Assembly (NCBI GenBank): GCA_014218235.1 | Contig: CM024761.1 | Coordinates: forward strand, 86,615,968 to 86,679,967 | Direction: 5' to 3' | From: Colocasia esculenta | Lineage: Eukaryota > Streptophyta > Magnoliopsida > Alismatales > Araceae | Length of the DNA stretch: 64,000 nt | Part shown: piece after piece, positions 9,703 through 22,079 of the stretch | Layout: every line of letters starts with the position of its first letter | Position numbering within the stretch: position 1 is the first letter of the stretch | The notes under the pieces: model-generated | What the model was told of the DNA's origin: nothing | Database searches by the model: none | What the model saw: only the letters and a program-made list of their open reading frames with translations | Translations under genes and position numbers: made by a program

Positions 9703-11872
9703 AATGCCCCTCCGAGACATCCGGTCTTGCAAGGGAGCAGAGCGGACTGAAAGGTTGGTGTCTCGGTAAACAAAGGACGCAGAGATTTAATGGAAGGGCC
9801 ATCTCCCGAGGATAGGAATTCTAGCGAACCAAATGAAAGAGTCAGGCTAGAAACAGATGACGTATCGTTTAAGAGACAAATAGGGGTAAGAAAAGGGTGA
9901 TCTACCCGTGTAACTACAACTGCGACCCAATGGTAGGGTCCCTGGCATGGCCGTGTCGGACTTTGACTAATTTCTGGTGTGTCTGAGTCAAAGGAGTTGT
10001 AATATGACGGTTGAATTAGGAGAGTCTCACAACCGGAGCTCGTGGGCTCGCTGGCCTAATCAGGACGTCGGTCCCGAATTTAGGGGGTCGTGAAACAAGG
10101 AGTTGGTTGATCTCTCAAGGATTATCAAAAGATTCTAACTGGTCACATGCTTGGAAAGCCTGAAGTCCGGAATTAAGCTCGCGACTGGAGAAGGCTCAAA
10201 TGAACTCAATAAGGATTGCTTGACTATTTATGAAAGACACGGTGGGACAAGTGGAGAAGGGGGGCAATAAAGACCCGATATCAACTTGGATAATCATGAA
10301 GGACGGACCCGATAGGCTACTGAGCTGGGGGGACATGGAGCAATCATACGATCGAGGAAAATCACCATTTTTTTTTTTAGTGTTAGTAAGAGAATGTTAG
10401 CAGTGAAGATGCATGCTAGTGTGGGTTGCCTATCTAAAATGCAAGTTAGCACCAGAGGAAAATTCTAAAGGCCATACGAATAACTGAGAGATCGCAAAAC
10501 CATCATGGTTTTTGATGAGGGGCCTCTGGTGGGGTCCTATGTTACCTACCTGTAACGCTCAAGGTCGCATAAGCATTCCGAAATTGAAGCGCAGCTTGTG
10601 CTTAAGATATCTGCAAAACAACTTGAAGCACAAGATAAAAGGATGATGATGGCCATATGAAGGATAAACATTGAAAGATTTCCGGACGGTAAACGTCCAC
10701 ATTGATGGCCGCCAGGACCAGGTTAATGTCCACTGATGTGGCTGCCAACCTATTACTGACGTCCACTGATCTGGACGCCTACCTGACAGCAGATCAGGCC
10801 GAAAAAATAGGTCATTTTTTTTGTTTTGTTGTTTTCTTGATTTTTTTTTTTGTTGTTTTTGTTTTTGATAAGAAATAAGGAGAATGTTAGTATATATACA
10901 TGTTACTACTAATTTTTTTGGATTTTTTTGAATTTTCAATTTTTTGGGCTTTTGAAATAGAAAGAATAAAGAGAAATATGTACAACGTGAAATATATACA
11001 TCAAGGGACTCTCTTTTTGTTTTTTTGCATCTTGTATTTTTTTAGATTTTTGGACTCTAAGACACATATTCATCACATGTTGCGGTATATACACGATCTA
11101 CTTAACCACAGAGGCCAAGAGTAAGGAGGGACGTGCATGAAATTTTTGATGTTGGAAATTGCCCCTAGCCTTCTTGATATTTTCCACTACGGAGAATCTT
11201 ATACAATCAAATTGCTCCTAGAGGGAGGAATGGGAAGAAATATATAGGAAGTCATGTAAGGTTTTGGTTCAAACTACTTTTTGTTTCCAAACCAACATTC
11301 CATACTAAAAGGACTTAGTCAACATTTGTTTTCAGGGGACTTTTTCATTTTATTTTGATTTCAGGGGTGGAGGCACGTACTTTTTCTGGGTACGTACTTT
11401 TTGCTACCCTTTTTTGACCTTTCGGCTCTTCTTTTTCCCCCATTGAGGCTTGGTTTAGCATTTTGCCCCTTGTTTTTCTTCTTAGTTACCCCTGTTTTTA
11501 TGATGACTTTTGCCCCTTTAGATGGGAGCGGATGGTCCCCTACTCGTAGTTTGTTCCGTTTCCAGACACGACCGAGTGGGAAAGAATAGGGGAAACACAT
11601 TGACCGGATGAGACCACTCGAGTGTACTTGTGATCCTACTCGTAGTTTGTTCCGTTTCCAGACATGACCGAGTGGGAAAAGAATAGGGGAAACACATTGA
11701 CCGGATGAGACCACTCGAGTGTACTTGTGATTTTCCATTAGGGTTAGTACTCCAACATCGTGTGGTGTGTGAATAAACCTTTCCTTACTAATGACCAATT
11801 GAAAAGTCGGAAAGTAGACCCACACCTTAACAAGTGATGAATGACCGACTTGACGGACTGAATGACTGACTA
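9703..11872 (-). other. element F 3' non-coding region
   Basis: No coding region is seen between the integrase stop and the left LTR. A weak polypurine tract (minus GGAGGGGCATT) abuts the LTR at 9703. Words such as GACGTCC and TGGACGCC recur at 10690-10800. Tandem repeats at 11539-11731 are listed separately. Long non-coding 3' regions with tandem repeats are known from Tat elements. Confidence 0.7.
11539..11731. repeat. two tandem copies of a 96-bp unit
   Basis: The unit starting CCTACTCGTAG at 11539 recurs at 11635 with only about two differences (one substitution, one added A). It lies in the 3' non-coding part of element F. The near-identity, against the diverged LTRs, points to a later duplication. 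Confidence 0.95.
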
Positions 11873-13060
11873 AGGGTAGAATTTCTTGAGGTAGACTGCA
11901 TTCCAAGGGTGCGTTAGCTCACTCCCTCGGACATCCACTAACCTATAAGGGTTCCCTGAGTATGCTTCTTTGACAACGAACGGACCCTCCAAATTTTCTT
12001 ACAATTTGCTTTGGGACCTGGTGCTTTTAAGATTTTACGCTTAAGGACCATCTCACCCACTTCGAATTTTCTCTCAAGAACTCGTTTTGGCATAAAAACG
12101 TGCAATTCTCTGACGATAGACTTGAGCATGGTCAGCCGCTATCATTCGCCTTTCATCTAAGAGTTCAAGTTGTGCCAACAAGGCTTCCCGACGTTGATCA
12201 GGATCAAGTTCGGAATCCATTGAACTCTAAGTGAAGGGACGAAGATCTATATGGGAGTATCGCATCGATCCGTATGTCAAAGATAGGGGGTTTGCCCCGT
12301 AGGAGTGCGGACGGAGGTGCGATAAGCCAAGAGCTTCAACCAAGCGATCTGGCCAGTCAGCATTGTTATGAGATTGCATGTTTTCTTTATGATTTTAATG
12401 AGAGTTTATTAGTAGCTTCGCTTGTCCATTACCTGGTGATAATATGAGGATGAATGATGCAAATTAATGCCCATATTTACCACACATGTCGCGAAGCTCC
12501 TGTGAAATGAATTGTGGTCCGTTGTCGGTGACGATGTCCCGAGGCACGCCAAATCTTGCAAGGATGTGCGCTTGATAACTTGACAATGTTGAAGCTTTGA
12601 CTTCTATGAACGCTTCTGCTTCGCCCACTTGTGTGAAGTACTCGTGGCGGTCAGAATGAAGGACTTCTTACGGATTTCTCCCGTTCTGTCCGCAAGAGGA
12701 CCGACCACGTCAAATGCCCACATGGCGAAAGGCCATGGTGCGATGAGAGGGTGAAGAGAAGAGGAAGGAGCATGAATTTTGTCACCATGCAATTGCATTT
12801 AGCACAGTGACGGACAAAAATGGCGACAGTCCTCTTCCATGGTGGGCAATAATAATGTCTTAGCAATTTTGGGCAATTGCTCTACCATTAACATGGCCAC
12901 CACATTCACTAGAGTGAGCGGCTTCAACAACATCTTGAGACTCGAATTCATCAAGGCAACGGAGATAGACCCGCTGAGAGACTTTTTGTAGAGAATGCCA
13001 CCTATGATCTTGTAACGCTCCGAGACGCGACGAATTCCCGTCTATCAGCAGAGGTGGCAA
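11873..13060 (-). pseudogene. element F integrase
   Basis: Minus strand. The N-terminal zinc-binding part shows AAHSSECGGHVNG and then FVRHCAKCN (HHCC pattern) around 13000-12800. The catalytic core follows: WAFDVVGPL with the first Asp near 12690, DIVTDNGPQF with the second near 12525, and the Glu region near 12430. The C-terminal part (FEVGEMVLKR near 12060, EGPFVVKEAYSG near 11980) ends at a stop near 11873. Integrase inserts the cDNA into chromosomes. Several frame changes separate these motifs, so no functional protein can come from this copy. Confidence 0.85.
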
Positions 13061-13329
13061 TCAGGGAAGGATCCATCTTTGAGGAAGTTTTCGATGTCAA
13101 AAATACAGGGATGGCCATCTTCAAGGTCATTTCTGGCTCTTTGGAAAGCACATGGACCCGAAGGGATGGAGAAGGACGCACGAGCTGAGAGAACCACGGA
13201 TCGACATGGAAGGGACTTTAACCTCTGGACAGAGACGGTTTCAGACGACTTTCCCAAAGGATGGGAATGGAAGACGCGAGGGAAGCGAGGGAATCTGCTA
13301 GGATATTTGGGCCTAGGAGTGTGAACTAA

Positions 13330-14150
13330 GGTGAGCTCCCTAAACTGCCGGACTACTTTTCCTACCAACTCTTGGTATGGTTTCAGCTTGGGGTCTCGGG
13401 TCTGTACTTACTGAGGGATTGCCGGAGTATAACTGCGAATCTCCATTATCCTTAACACCTTGACTCCGAGCAATAAAGCCATTTTCAGCCCAACTAAGAG
13501 CGCCTCGTACTCAGCCACATGTTCGTGGCTCGGAAGGTTAATTGGTAGGCGTGCGGAATGACTACCCCTTTCCGGTGAGAGGAGGACTGCCCTATCCCAC
13601 ACCCTTTAGAATAAGAGCCCCGTCGAAGTAAAGCACCCACGAAAGTTCACCATCGATAATGGCTCCTAACTCTTCATCGGGAAAGCTTTCATCAACGGAG
13701 AGTATAAAGGTAAGGGGTGGTGGGCCAAATGCTCGGCTATGGCATGCCCCTTGATTGACTTTTGGTTGACATAGGTGATATCAAATTGGTTAAGGAAGCT
13801 TTGCCACCTCATCAACCGCTCAGTCAGGACGGGCTTCTCAAGCAAGTACCGATAGGGTCCATACGCGCCAGAAGTTTCACTTCATGAGCCAAAAAATAGT
13901 GCTTTACTTCTGGGCAACCCAGACGACGGCGCGCACGTTCTTTCCATGGCGGTGTACTTATTTTCAGCCTCATTGAATAACTTGGATAAATAGTACACCG
14001 CTCTCTCCTTCTTCTCGTCGTCGTATGGGCCAAAACCGCTCCAGTTGAGTCTTCAGTGGTTGACAATAGAGCAGTAAGGCCGACCCGGGACCGGAGGAGC
14101 GAGAACAGGGGGATTAAAAAGATAGCTCTTCAATTCATCAAAGGCCTTCT
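13330..14150 (-). pseudogene. element F RNase H and second RNase H-like domain
   Basis: Downstream of reverse transcriptase on the minus strand there is a typical gypsy RNase H region (QKAFDELKSYL near 14140, then KERAVYYLSKLFNEAENKYT near 13990). A second RNase H-like stretch follows at 13650-13400, ending SHEHVAEYEALLVGLKMALL. A second, plant-type RNase H after the first is the hallmark of Tat elements. The enzyme degrades RNA in RNA-DNA hybrids during cDNA synthesis. The frame is broken repeatedly. Confidence 0.75.
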
Positions 14151-14158
14151 GACATTTA

Positions 14159-14930
14159 TCATCCAATTAAACTTCGCCTCTCCTCTAAGCATCTCGTAGA
14201 AGGGCTTACAGCGGATTGAATGCTGGGAGATAAACCTCCAATAAACTGGAGTCTGCCAATTAGCCCTCTGACTTCTCTGATATTCCTAGGAGGAGGCATG
14301 TCGATTATTGCTTTGGCCTTGTTAGGATCAATTTCAATTCCCCGCTTGCTAACGATGAACCCAAGCAATTCCCCGAAGAGACACCAAAGATGCACTTCTT
14401 GGGGTTCATCTTAAGATTGTGCTCTCTAGACCTTTGGAGAACTGCCCGGAGGACCTCAGCATGGCCATGTCGAGTCTTTGATTAACCAGAACATCGTCCA
14501 CATAGACCTCCATGTGCACATGCATCATGTCATGAAAAATCGCCATCATGGCCCTTTGATAGGTTGCTCCGCATTCTTTAATCCGAAGGGCATGACGACG
14601 TAACATAAGTCCCCCAGGGCGTTGTAAATGAGGTTTTCTCCGGTCTTCCTCCGCCAAAAGAATCTGGTTGTACCCAGAGAAACCATCCATAAATGACAAA
14701 GGCTCGATACCGGCAGTATGTCCACTAGGACATCTATGTGTGGGAGAGGGAAATCGTCCTTGGGGCAAGCACGATTAAGGTCACGAAATCTATACAGATT
14801 CTAACTTACCGTCCTTCTTCATTACAGGACGATATTAGCTACCCACTGTGGATATAGACAACCCTAATAAATTTGGCTTTGTGCAACTTGTCAACCTCCT
14901 CTTTGATCTTGAGTGCAAGCTTAGGATGTA
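14159..14930 (-). pseudogene. element F reverse transcriptase
   Basis: Minus strand motifs in order are IKEEVDKLHKAKFIRVVY near 14900, CPKDDFPLPHID near 14750, FMDGFSGYNQI near 14680, KECGATYQRAMM near 14560, the catalytic YVDDVLV near 14495, and GFIVSKRGIEIDPNKAKAI near 14340. Together these are the palm and thumb of a gypsy reverse transcriptase. Frameshifts split it into at least three frames, so it is inactive. Confidence 0.88.
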
Positions 14931-16450
14931 GCTTCTCAATTTTGCTTGACGGCCTTTGCATTGCTTTTAGGACCAAATGATGCTCGACCCAAAGAGGTAT
15001 CGAGTCCCGCATGTCCTCATAAGACCAAGCAAATCCGTCGGAAAATTCTTGAGAATGGCTACCCGAGCTTCTTCTTCTTCAACACTCAAGTTGGCACTAA
15101 TCAAAACTGTCTCGGGGATTCTTCAGTGCCAAGGTGGACTTCTTTAGTAGGCTCGTCTGCAGCATGGTTGGCTCGTCGAACCTTTTGTGCCATCCACAAG
15201 GAGCTCACCGGTCCTCTTCTCCCGACCCAGGATCTCCCAACTCACCCTCCTCATCAAAATCTGAAGAAGACTCCTAAACCGTCATCTACAGAGTCACCTT
15301 CTTCAAAGTCAGACTCGACGAGAGTAGGATCCTCAAGAAATTCTGGCACCTGACTTAACTTGGCACACTTCTCAGCCAAGGCCATGACAAAAGGGGCAGG
15401 AACTTGCCTACCCTTCTCCTTGCGCGCGCATGGCTGAGAGGAACTAGACTCTCCTAAACTTAGACCAGACCCTAGACTAGTCTCTAGACTGACACTAGAC
15501 TCTCCTAAACTTAGACCAGACCCTAGACTAGTCTCTAGACCTGACTCTAAACTAGAATCTAGACCACTATTTACATGACTGCTATGTACAAAACTATGTA
15601 CAAGGAAGTTCTCCTAGAGGAGCAGAGGAGGAGGAACTTAAGCCGTAAAGCGTCGGCCCCTAGCCGAGCGGAAGAGGTTCCAGAGAGGAGGGGTGCTCAA
15701 TGGAGAGTCGGATTTCCAATTTTCAAAATTGGCATTTTTTTTTGGGAGTCAGGCCAAGAACCATGAGTTGCTGACTCAAGGTAGCCTCGTCTGGCGAGGT
15801 GAGGGATGGTGAAAAGACAGGGGAGAAAGAAGGGGATTAAGTGGGTGGAGGAACTGAATTGTGCGGTAGGCACACAGCAGTATGGGAGATGGAGATGATG
15901 GTGGTGAAGATGGGGGAGAAGGAGATCAGACCCAAGAGTGAGAGGAGCCAAAATCGTCAGAATGTCCTCTATTTGGGCATCCTCTTCTTCTTCTTCTTCT
16001 TCTTCAATCCTCACTCCTAGAGTAAGGTATTTCTTCAATTATAGCTCCCTGGTCCCCACTGGGTTGGCCCCTGGACAAAATGCTCCTTTAAAGTCCAGGT
16101 AAGGTTGATATGGTATAAACGGGTTCGGATGGACAGGTTCTGAGCGGAAACCTAGACCGGCCTTGGGTAACAACCTCCTAATTGCCTGGACATCTGGATC
16201 TCTCCCCTTTCATCTGTGCCTAGCTCGCGGCCATGAACATAGCCGATATTGGCCATTACTTCCCAACCTTTTCCCGGGGGACATGGGACATGGGATTCTA
16301 CAGCAGTCTTGGAGGTTGGCCGAGCTCACAGGGTGTGGGGAAGTCAAAAGAGACATGACTGGCTTCTTCCCCTTATCCGAATGAAAGGTGTGGCATCTGT
16401 TTTTGGTAACCGCATTGAGGGTCTCCAAGATGGAATGCTCTTAATCTTGA
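14931..16450 (-). other. element F spacer between protease and reverse transcriptase
   Basis: Long, weakly conserved linker with no recognisable domain. It holds a 51-bp tandem repeat (15443-15545) and a GAA/TTC microsatellite (about 15983-16007) that reads as poly-Glu on the minus strand. Confidence 0.5.
15443..15545. repeat. two tandem copies of a 51-bp unit
   Basis: ACTAGACTCTCCTAAACTTA starts at 15443 and again at 15494. At 51 bp (17 codons) the duplication keeps frame. The second copy has one inserted C. Both halves are rich in CTAGAC words. Confidence 0.93.
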
Positions 16451-16790
16451 TCACACCCGCCCATTGAAAGGAAATTTGAAGCATTGGGGGTCGGTGGAAG
16501 GGACCCCTAGAGTCTGTTCTAAGCCAAGGATGACCGAGAATGGCCTTGTAGGCCGGATCGACGTCAAGAACTGGAACTCAGTGGACATAGTGACATGTCC
16601 GATTCCTAACTTAAGAGCAATTTTATCTTTGGCAACACTTTTGGAGTTGTCATAGGCGGCGATGTGGGCAGCTTTTCTCAAGATTCTCTTCCCCTAAACC
16701 CAACTGCGTAAGGGTCTTCATCGGACAGACATTCTGGATGCCCCGGTGTCGATAAAGTGGAGTCCACCGAACCCCATTGAGGTTGATTGT
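16451..16790 (-). pseudogene. element F aspartic protease
   Basis: The minus strand reads HFIDTGASRMSVR near 16760, containing the catalytic DTGA triad. AYDNSKSVAKDKIALKLGIG follows, then a SVILG segment, matching the fold of retroviral-type aspartic proteases that cut the polyprotein. A frame change separates the active site from the rest. Confidence 0.75.
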
Positions 16791-17467
16791 GAACAAAGAG
16801 GGAGCGAACGACCTAGGGGGTGGCAAGATCCTTGTCCGAGAAGGAAATTGAGGGTCCTTTGGTGAGAGAAGAATGGCATTGGTGACCCCGCTAGGAGGGA
16901 GGTCATCATTAACCATGATTTTCTGAAGAAACTGGAGAGAGTGGATTGATGCGATGGCGACCTCCGAATCAATTCTAAAATGGACACCCTTGCGGGTGTC
17001 TTATCCAAATGTTGGAGAATGTCATATTCAGTGCCGGACGGAGGTGGAGGCCCATTATCCTCCTCATCTTGGGATGGCCACAGGGTGGAGAATAATTATT
17101 CCTGAGGGTGACATGATGGCATCCTGGGACTAAGGGCGAATGAGCTGAGGGGTCTGGTAGATGGCTCATAGCTAGGGCGAGTGAGAATGGTGGATAGGCA
17201 TCCTGTGGAGTTGGATGAGCATTAAGGTCTTTCCTCTAGGATTGCATCTATTGACGTTGAGGGCTCGTTGAGACTCTGCAGTGGGACATGGGTACCACTC
17301 TTCGAAACCTTCTACCCCCCACTGTTGCTCTCTCCTCACAACCCTGGGTCCTAGTGTATCATGGTATGCACTTCTCTTGGGCTCTGGATGAGGAGGGGGT
17401 GTTGGTTTTGGTGATTGGGAGAGGGTTACTCAAAATGCCAAGGTCTTTTTTGGTGTACCTAGACTTG

Positions 17468-18512
17468 CTATTGCCACCTTGACGTCATCCCAGTTGATTC
17501 TACCTTGGTCATCATGTCATAGACCCAATCACGAAAGGTAAAACAATTGTTGATGAAATGACCATGGGCCCTATGTAGGACAATACTTGGAGGTGTCCAC
17601 CCTCGATTGGTTTCTCCCTTTTTGGGGAGTTCAATCGCATCGCAGGACATGAGGGCGAAGAACCGTCCTCGAGAGTCTCAGGAAGAGGAGGTAATGCGAC
17701 CTTTTGGGCCAGGTCGGGTGTAGCCAGAAGGAGGGGGAAGACAGAGTAAGGCTTGGAGGGGTGAGATGGGAATTGGCGAGGGTGGAAGGAGGGTGGGAAG
17801 ATTTGTTGGGAGGCCTCAAAGGCTGGCTGCAGGCACTGACAGACTCATTGATGGTCACCCCCTCGGTGGTGGGTGCCGCGGGCCTTACGTGCCTTTTGCT
17901 TCCTTCAAGGAAGTGTGGGAGAGAGGAGTCCTTGATCTGATTTTCAATCACCCTGGCTCTGTTATAAAGATGTGAGAAGGAAGGAACTCACTTAGCATTA
18001 AAATGGAACGGAGCACAGGGGTGGTGTTAGTGACTAACAAGGTTATGGCTTGGGACTCCGGGATGGGAATGTCGGCTCTGGGCTTGGGACTCCGGGATGG
18101 GAAGCGGAAGGAGGAGTGAGAATGGGAGTAGGCGAAGGAGTGGAAGTGACAGGAGGAATGAAGGTGGAGACGGGAACCCGAGGTGGGGTGACTGGCCTAG
18201 GTGTGGGCCTAGATGTAGAGGCATTGAAAGGGGATAAGGATGGAGTGGAAGGAGAGGTTGCTGCCCGGATAGCATGCTTTGAAAGCATAGAATAATATCC
18301 TCGGGGCGAATAGCCGACATGAGTTTAGAAAAACTCGGGGTCTTCTTGAATATTTTGGCATGAGTGGGGTTGACCCTCAAGCTAACATCCTCATTGTCGG
18401 CCTGAGAGGATGATTTGACTGATTCCTCAGGCTGAACATTTGTGTTCATCATACCGACGACTTCATTGACATTATCATCATACTCAAAATGCCGATTTAT
18501 TGGCCATGTCAA
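17468..18512 (-). pseudogene. element F gag
   Basis: Reading minus, 18512-18027 is open: an acidic N-terminal part followed by a Pro/Ser/Leu-rich low-complexity stretch. Further on, near 17600-17500, HRAHGHFINNCFTFRDWVYDM resembles the Cys/His region at the end of Tat gag. Gag forms the particle and binds the RNA. Frame breaks are present; the exact start is unknown. Confidence 0.6.
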
Positions 18513-19208
18513 CAGGGTCCACCAAGTGTCCCATTAGCACACAACCTATGATTTTAAAGTGGTTAAGGTTGATTAACTTCACTGTTTTGAGCAGAAATAT
18601 GGATTTCTACCAATTAGTGTTATCAAACAACGTCCCCAAGACTTTTAAATGTCAAAGTTATGTGTTAAGTTAAGTTAGGGCTGTTCTCCTCCAATTTCAC
18701 TTGAATCCCGGTGAGTAGGTGAACTAGACAGGATGGGTAAAGGTCTCTACCCCATACCGTGAGGGAATCCACAGAATTTAGGGACTTATAGAGTTTTCTT
18801 TCGGAGTCAACCCAATTTACCCGAGAGGGAACCCCGAGTAAAAGGTTGTAAACCGAAGAAGGTGATCCTAGAAATGTGAGGGAGGCTAGAAGAGAGGAGG
18901 AAGATGACCCCCCCCCCCAATGACTGAGGACCGTCAGTGACAATCAGTAAGCAAACAAGAACAAATCAAAGCAAAACAATTAGAAAAGGTTAAAATCATG
19001 CTTCTGTGATGATCAACGGCAGACATATGGACGCCAAGTTCATCAAAAGTAGATAAACGACTAGATCGACTGACGTTGAAACAGAGTAGACGACAACCTA
19101 TGTGGACGCTAAAAATAACTAAACGGCAGGAAATATGGACGCTTATCTGGATAGGCGGAAAGATCGCTTGCCATCTACCTGGATGCACACAAACCGCAAC
19201 AGCACTGT

Positions 19209-19227
19209 GGTCCCATCGCGATCGCCA
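19209..19227 (-). other. element F primer binding site
   Basis: On the minus strand TGGCGATCGCGATGGGACC lies nine bases after the right LTR. It resembles the TGGCGAC...GGGGACC primer sites of Tat elements, with some decay. Confidence 0.6.
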
Positions 19228-19236
19228 GAAAAGAGC

Positions 19237-20485
19237 TGTGACGTCTCGTTTCGCCTCCGTTGTCGTGGCCGATGTGTGTGGCCCTCCTCGGCGGTGGTTC
19301 AAACGACGTGCCGCTCCCTCGTTGCGATGGACATGCCGGTTGACCTCGTTGACTCCCCTTTGACTGAGTTGACTGAGGAGAAACAAAAGGAACCGGTGAA
19401 GTATGGGAGATTTTGCGATCGCCAGGGCCTTACCTGTGCCCCAGGGTTGCTGTGATCACGTCGGTGCAAAGCCTCGCGTTGCGGTGATGGTGGGACCTCA
19501 ACTTCTTCTCCTTCAGTTGGCCCAAAGGAGAAGAGTTCCGCGGTCTTCTACAGATCATTCCTGCCACAGTAAGACACTCTATAGACTCTAAGAAGTATAG
19601 AAAATGCTCAAACAAAACAATACAGGCCCAAAAGGAGAGTCCCGTACCTGTTGCGGACTTGAGAAGAGGGGTGGCCAAGTGTTATGACCACCCTTCTCCC
19701 TCCGTTTTTGGTTGGGAAACCCCTTTCTAGGTATGTAGAAGGTGCCTACGTGCCTAGAGTGTGTGTGAACGTGGGTGTACATGTAACTAGTAAAGAGAGA
19801 AAAGGAAGAGGAGAGGAGGGGGGAGTTGATCCCTCGTGGTTGATGATGCTAGCTCCTTACAGAGGCTCCTTCCGCTCCAAAGCCCTTCTGGACGTCCCAA
19901 GTATTGAGAGGAAGAAGAGATGAGTAGTGGAAGGTTGGGTGCAACTTTCTCTCTCCTCTCTCAAAGCATGAGCATATGGACGTCCAGCCTCTCGCCCCTT
20001 GCTTAGAGGACCCTAGGGACTGTTATATAGACAGTGGGGTCGGAGTTCAGAGGCCTGGATGCTCAGTGTGAAGAAACACACTTGTACACTTGGCAATCCT
20101 TGGCAAAATGCTCCAACCAATGGGTATAGGCCAATAGGATTTTTACTGGTCAAGGGGGTGCCAAGGTGGCCCAAATGCCCGTTGGGAACGTCCCCATGCG
20201 GTGCATGGGCGAGAGAAAGGCGCTAGTGGGCTATATTCTCAGGGTAGTTGCGCAGACCTGGTAAATGATATTGACGTCAAGGGATCAGGCCGCCAACTGC
20301 ATGCAGACGTCTAGGGATGTGGACGTCTGTCTGGGTCAGCGTCAAGGGGGTTTGCCGCCAACCAGTAGTCGGCGGCCATCGATGCTGCCGTCTACATGGT
20401 ATCCGAGGCTGGTCAACAAATGGTCAAACGAGGCTTAATGGGCCAAAAGAGCCTTGCGGGAGATGGCCCAAATCGCGCGCCTACA
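19237..20485 (-). repeat. element F 5' LTR (right)
   Basis: Starts TGTGACGTC and ends CCTACA on the plus strand. Homologous along its length to 8433-9702. It carries a perfect TGGACGTCCA at 19977-19986. Confidence 0.93.
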
Positions 20486-20490
20486 CCCTC

Positions 20491-20725
20491 CAAGGAGTTT
20501 AGGTACATGCACTTATATCTTTAGTCAACATTTGTATCTTGGATGTTTATATAATAGTTTAATAATTATGGAAAGTCTGATTTAGTACTTTTATTTTACT
20601 TGCAACTGTCACGCAAGAAGCTGATCATCTCGAAGGCATTGATGCAATCTACCCTACTAGATCTCCAAGTAAATATTAGTTAATGAATTATGTCCATTAT
20701 CACTCTATTAATTTTGCAATGCCAA
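20491..20725. other. flank of element F, no gene seen
   Basis: Continuation of the sequence interrupted by element F. A short exon-like piece near 20605-20670 sits between AT-rich stretches; no family is recognised. Confidence 0.25.
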
Positions 20726-20735
20726 CCATTTTAGC

Positions 20736-21318
20736 ATTTTTTTTATAAAAGAAAAGCTAGGTTCAACAACTAGGAGAGTGCACCCTATCTCAGAGAGATA
20801 GAATGTTCCCACTCCACCAGTACGGGTCGAGCCCAAATTTGTTCATAATTAATAAAATGAAAGTCCCAATCAAGAGTACATCCGACCACAAGAGAGAAGA
20901 TAACCCCAAAAAAAAAGTACAGAACTGAACAAAATACGAGGCCACTACCAAACCCACACTCTAGCAATAACTAAATTTTAAATTGTACACCTGAAACTAG
21001 GTAAAGCAGCCTTGTCAACACTAACAACACCTTTAGCCTTCAATGGGAGATCCTCACCTATCAAAAATACCTTATTCTTCTCCATGTCACAAGCATATGT
21101 GGCCAAGTAGTCCGCGACCTGATTGCCTTCTCTAAAGGTATGCACCACTTGAGGACGTGATAACTGAGTCTGAGTATACCACGAAGAGATTATACCCATT
21201 GACCATCACCAGCCTTAGACCATCATAGAGAGATCTAGTTTCTGCAATCAAACTGTTCCCCACACCATTAAAACAAGCAAAACCAATTCTGAACTTCCCA
21301 TCTGTGTCCCTGATGCAT
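20736..21318 (-). mobile_element. 5'-truncated LINE (RNase H end only), 10-bp TSD
   Basis: A 583-bp insertion with CCATTTTAGC on both sides (20726-20735 and 21319-21328). On the minus strand it ends in an A-rich tail (TATAAAAAAAA) at the left border. It encodes the C-terminal RNase H of a plant LINE: KFRIGFACFNG and ETRSLYDGL in the upstream half, then HTFREGNQVADYLA, with the stop at 20978. Frame and length show a dead, severely truncated copy. Confidence 0.85.
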
Positions 21319-21328
21319 CCATTTTAGC

Positions 21329-22079
21329 CTTTGTAATTGTAGGGGAAAAATAGATCTAGATTGGGCATCTTGATACATTTTCTCTCTCATTCAGGCACAT
21401 ATCTCTAGCCCGGTAGAACCATTTTGACAATTTCCAATTGAGGTTCAGGATATGTTGTAAGACATGTTCATGGTATACAATTTAATTTTTTAAATCATGT
21501 CTTTTCTAACACATTCTTTTGGCATATTAACTTATATAACTTAATTTTCTTGCAGTAGACGTATGAGTTCATGAGGGAAGGGGACCACATGTGAGCTCGA
21601 TCTATCTGGGAGGCTATTCCCTAGACAAATTATAGAGAAACTATGTGAGAGGCCATGAATAGGGCCTAAAGGCTTTTTGGTGGAGATGATTAGGTCCGAT
21701 GGTAGGAGCACGACCCATTTTGGAAGAGGAGGATTATTGGAAGCTCCTCTATGAAAAATGGGTCGAGCCATAGTGGATAGATAAATCGCAAAACACAAAA
21801 GTAAATCGGGCGACGCGACTAGTAACAACTTGTATATGAGTGGGTCTATCTCATTCGCTACCCACAAGAAAAATTATAAGTAATATTGTAGATACACAAA
21901 AATAACAACACATTGAGCAGATTTTATGTTGCATTGTAATGTCCCAAGTGGACCTTCAATTCGCACTTTGTGAGTGCATTTTTCTATCTTTCTATAACTC
22001 ATCCCTTTTTCCCATTTTTCTCAAATTTTTGCCTATTTATTCTTGGCTTGATAATGGATAATTCTGGGCCTTATTTAAA
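21329..22079. other. intergenic, no gene seen
   Basis: AT-rich. A 108-codon open frame on the minus strand (21541-21867) has no recognised motif. Confidence 0.4.

Larger units (their letters stand above)
8433..20485 (-). mobile_element. element F: Ty3/gypsy Tat-lineage LTR retrotransposon, both LTRs
   Basis: About 12 kb, minus orientation. Left LTR 8433-9702 and right LTR 19237-20485 are diverged copies, with the LTR edges TGT...ACA (left copy mutated to TAT). Flanking CCCTC copies (8428-8432 and 20486-20490) are the target duplication. Reading on the minus strand from the right LTR: primer site, proline-rich gag, protease, reverse transcriptase, RNase H, a second RNase H-like region, integrase, then about 2.1 kb without coding and the left LTR. 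The dual RNase H, the CPKDDFPLP reverse transcriptase motif and the long 3' non-coding part place it in the Tat group. All reading frames are broken. Confidence 0.93.

Noticed and set aside
11361..11906. 181-codon open frame on the minus strand
   Set aside because: It is produced by the 96-bp tandem repeat (a multiple of three), with repeated peptide and no domain.
21541..21867. 108-codon open frame on the minus strand
   Set aside because: No recognisable motif, surrounded by decayed repeats; too weak to call.
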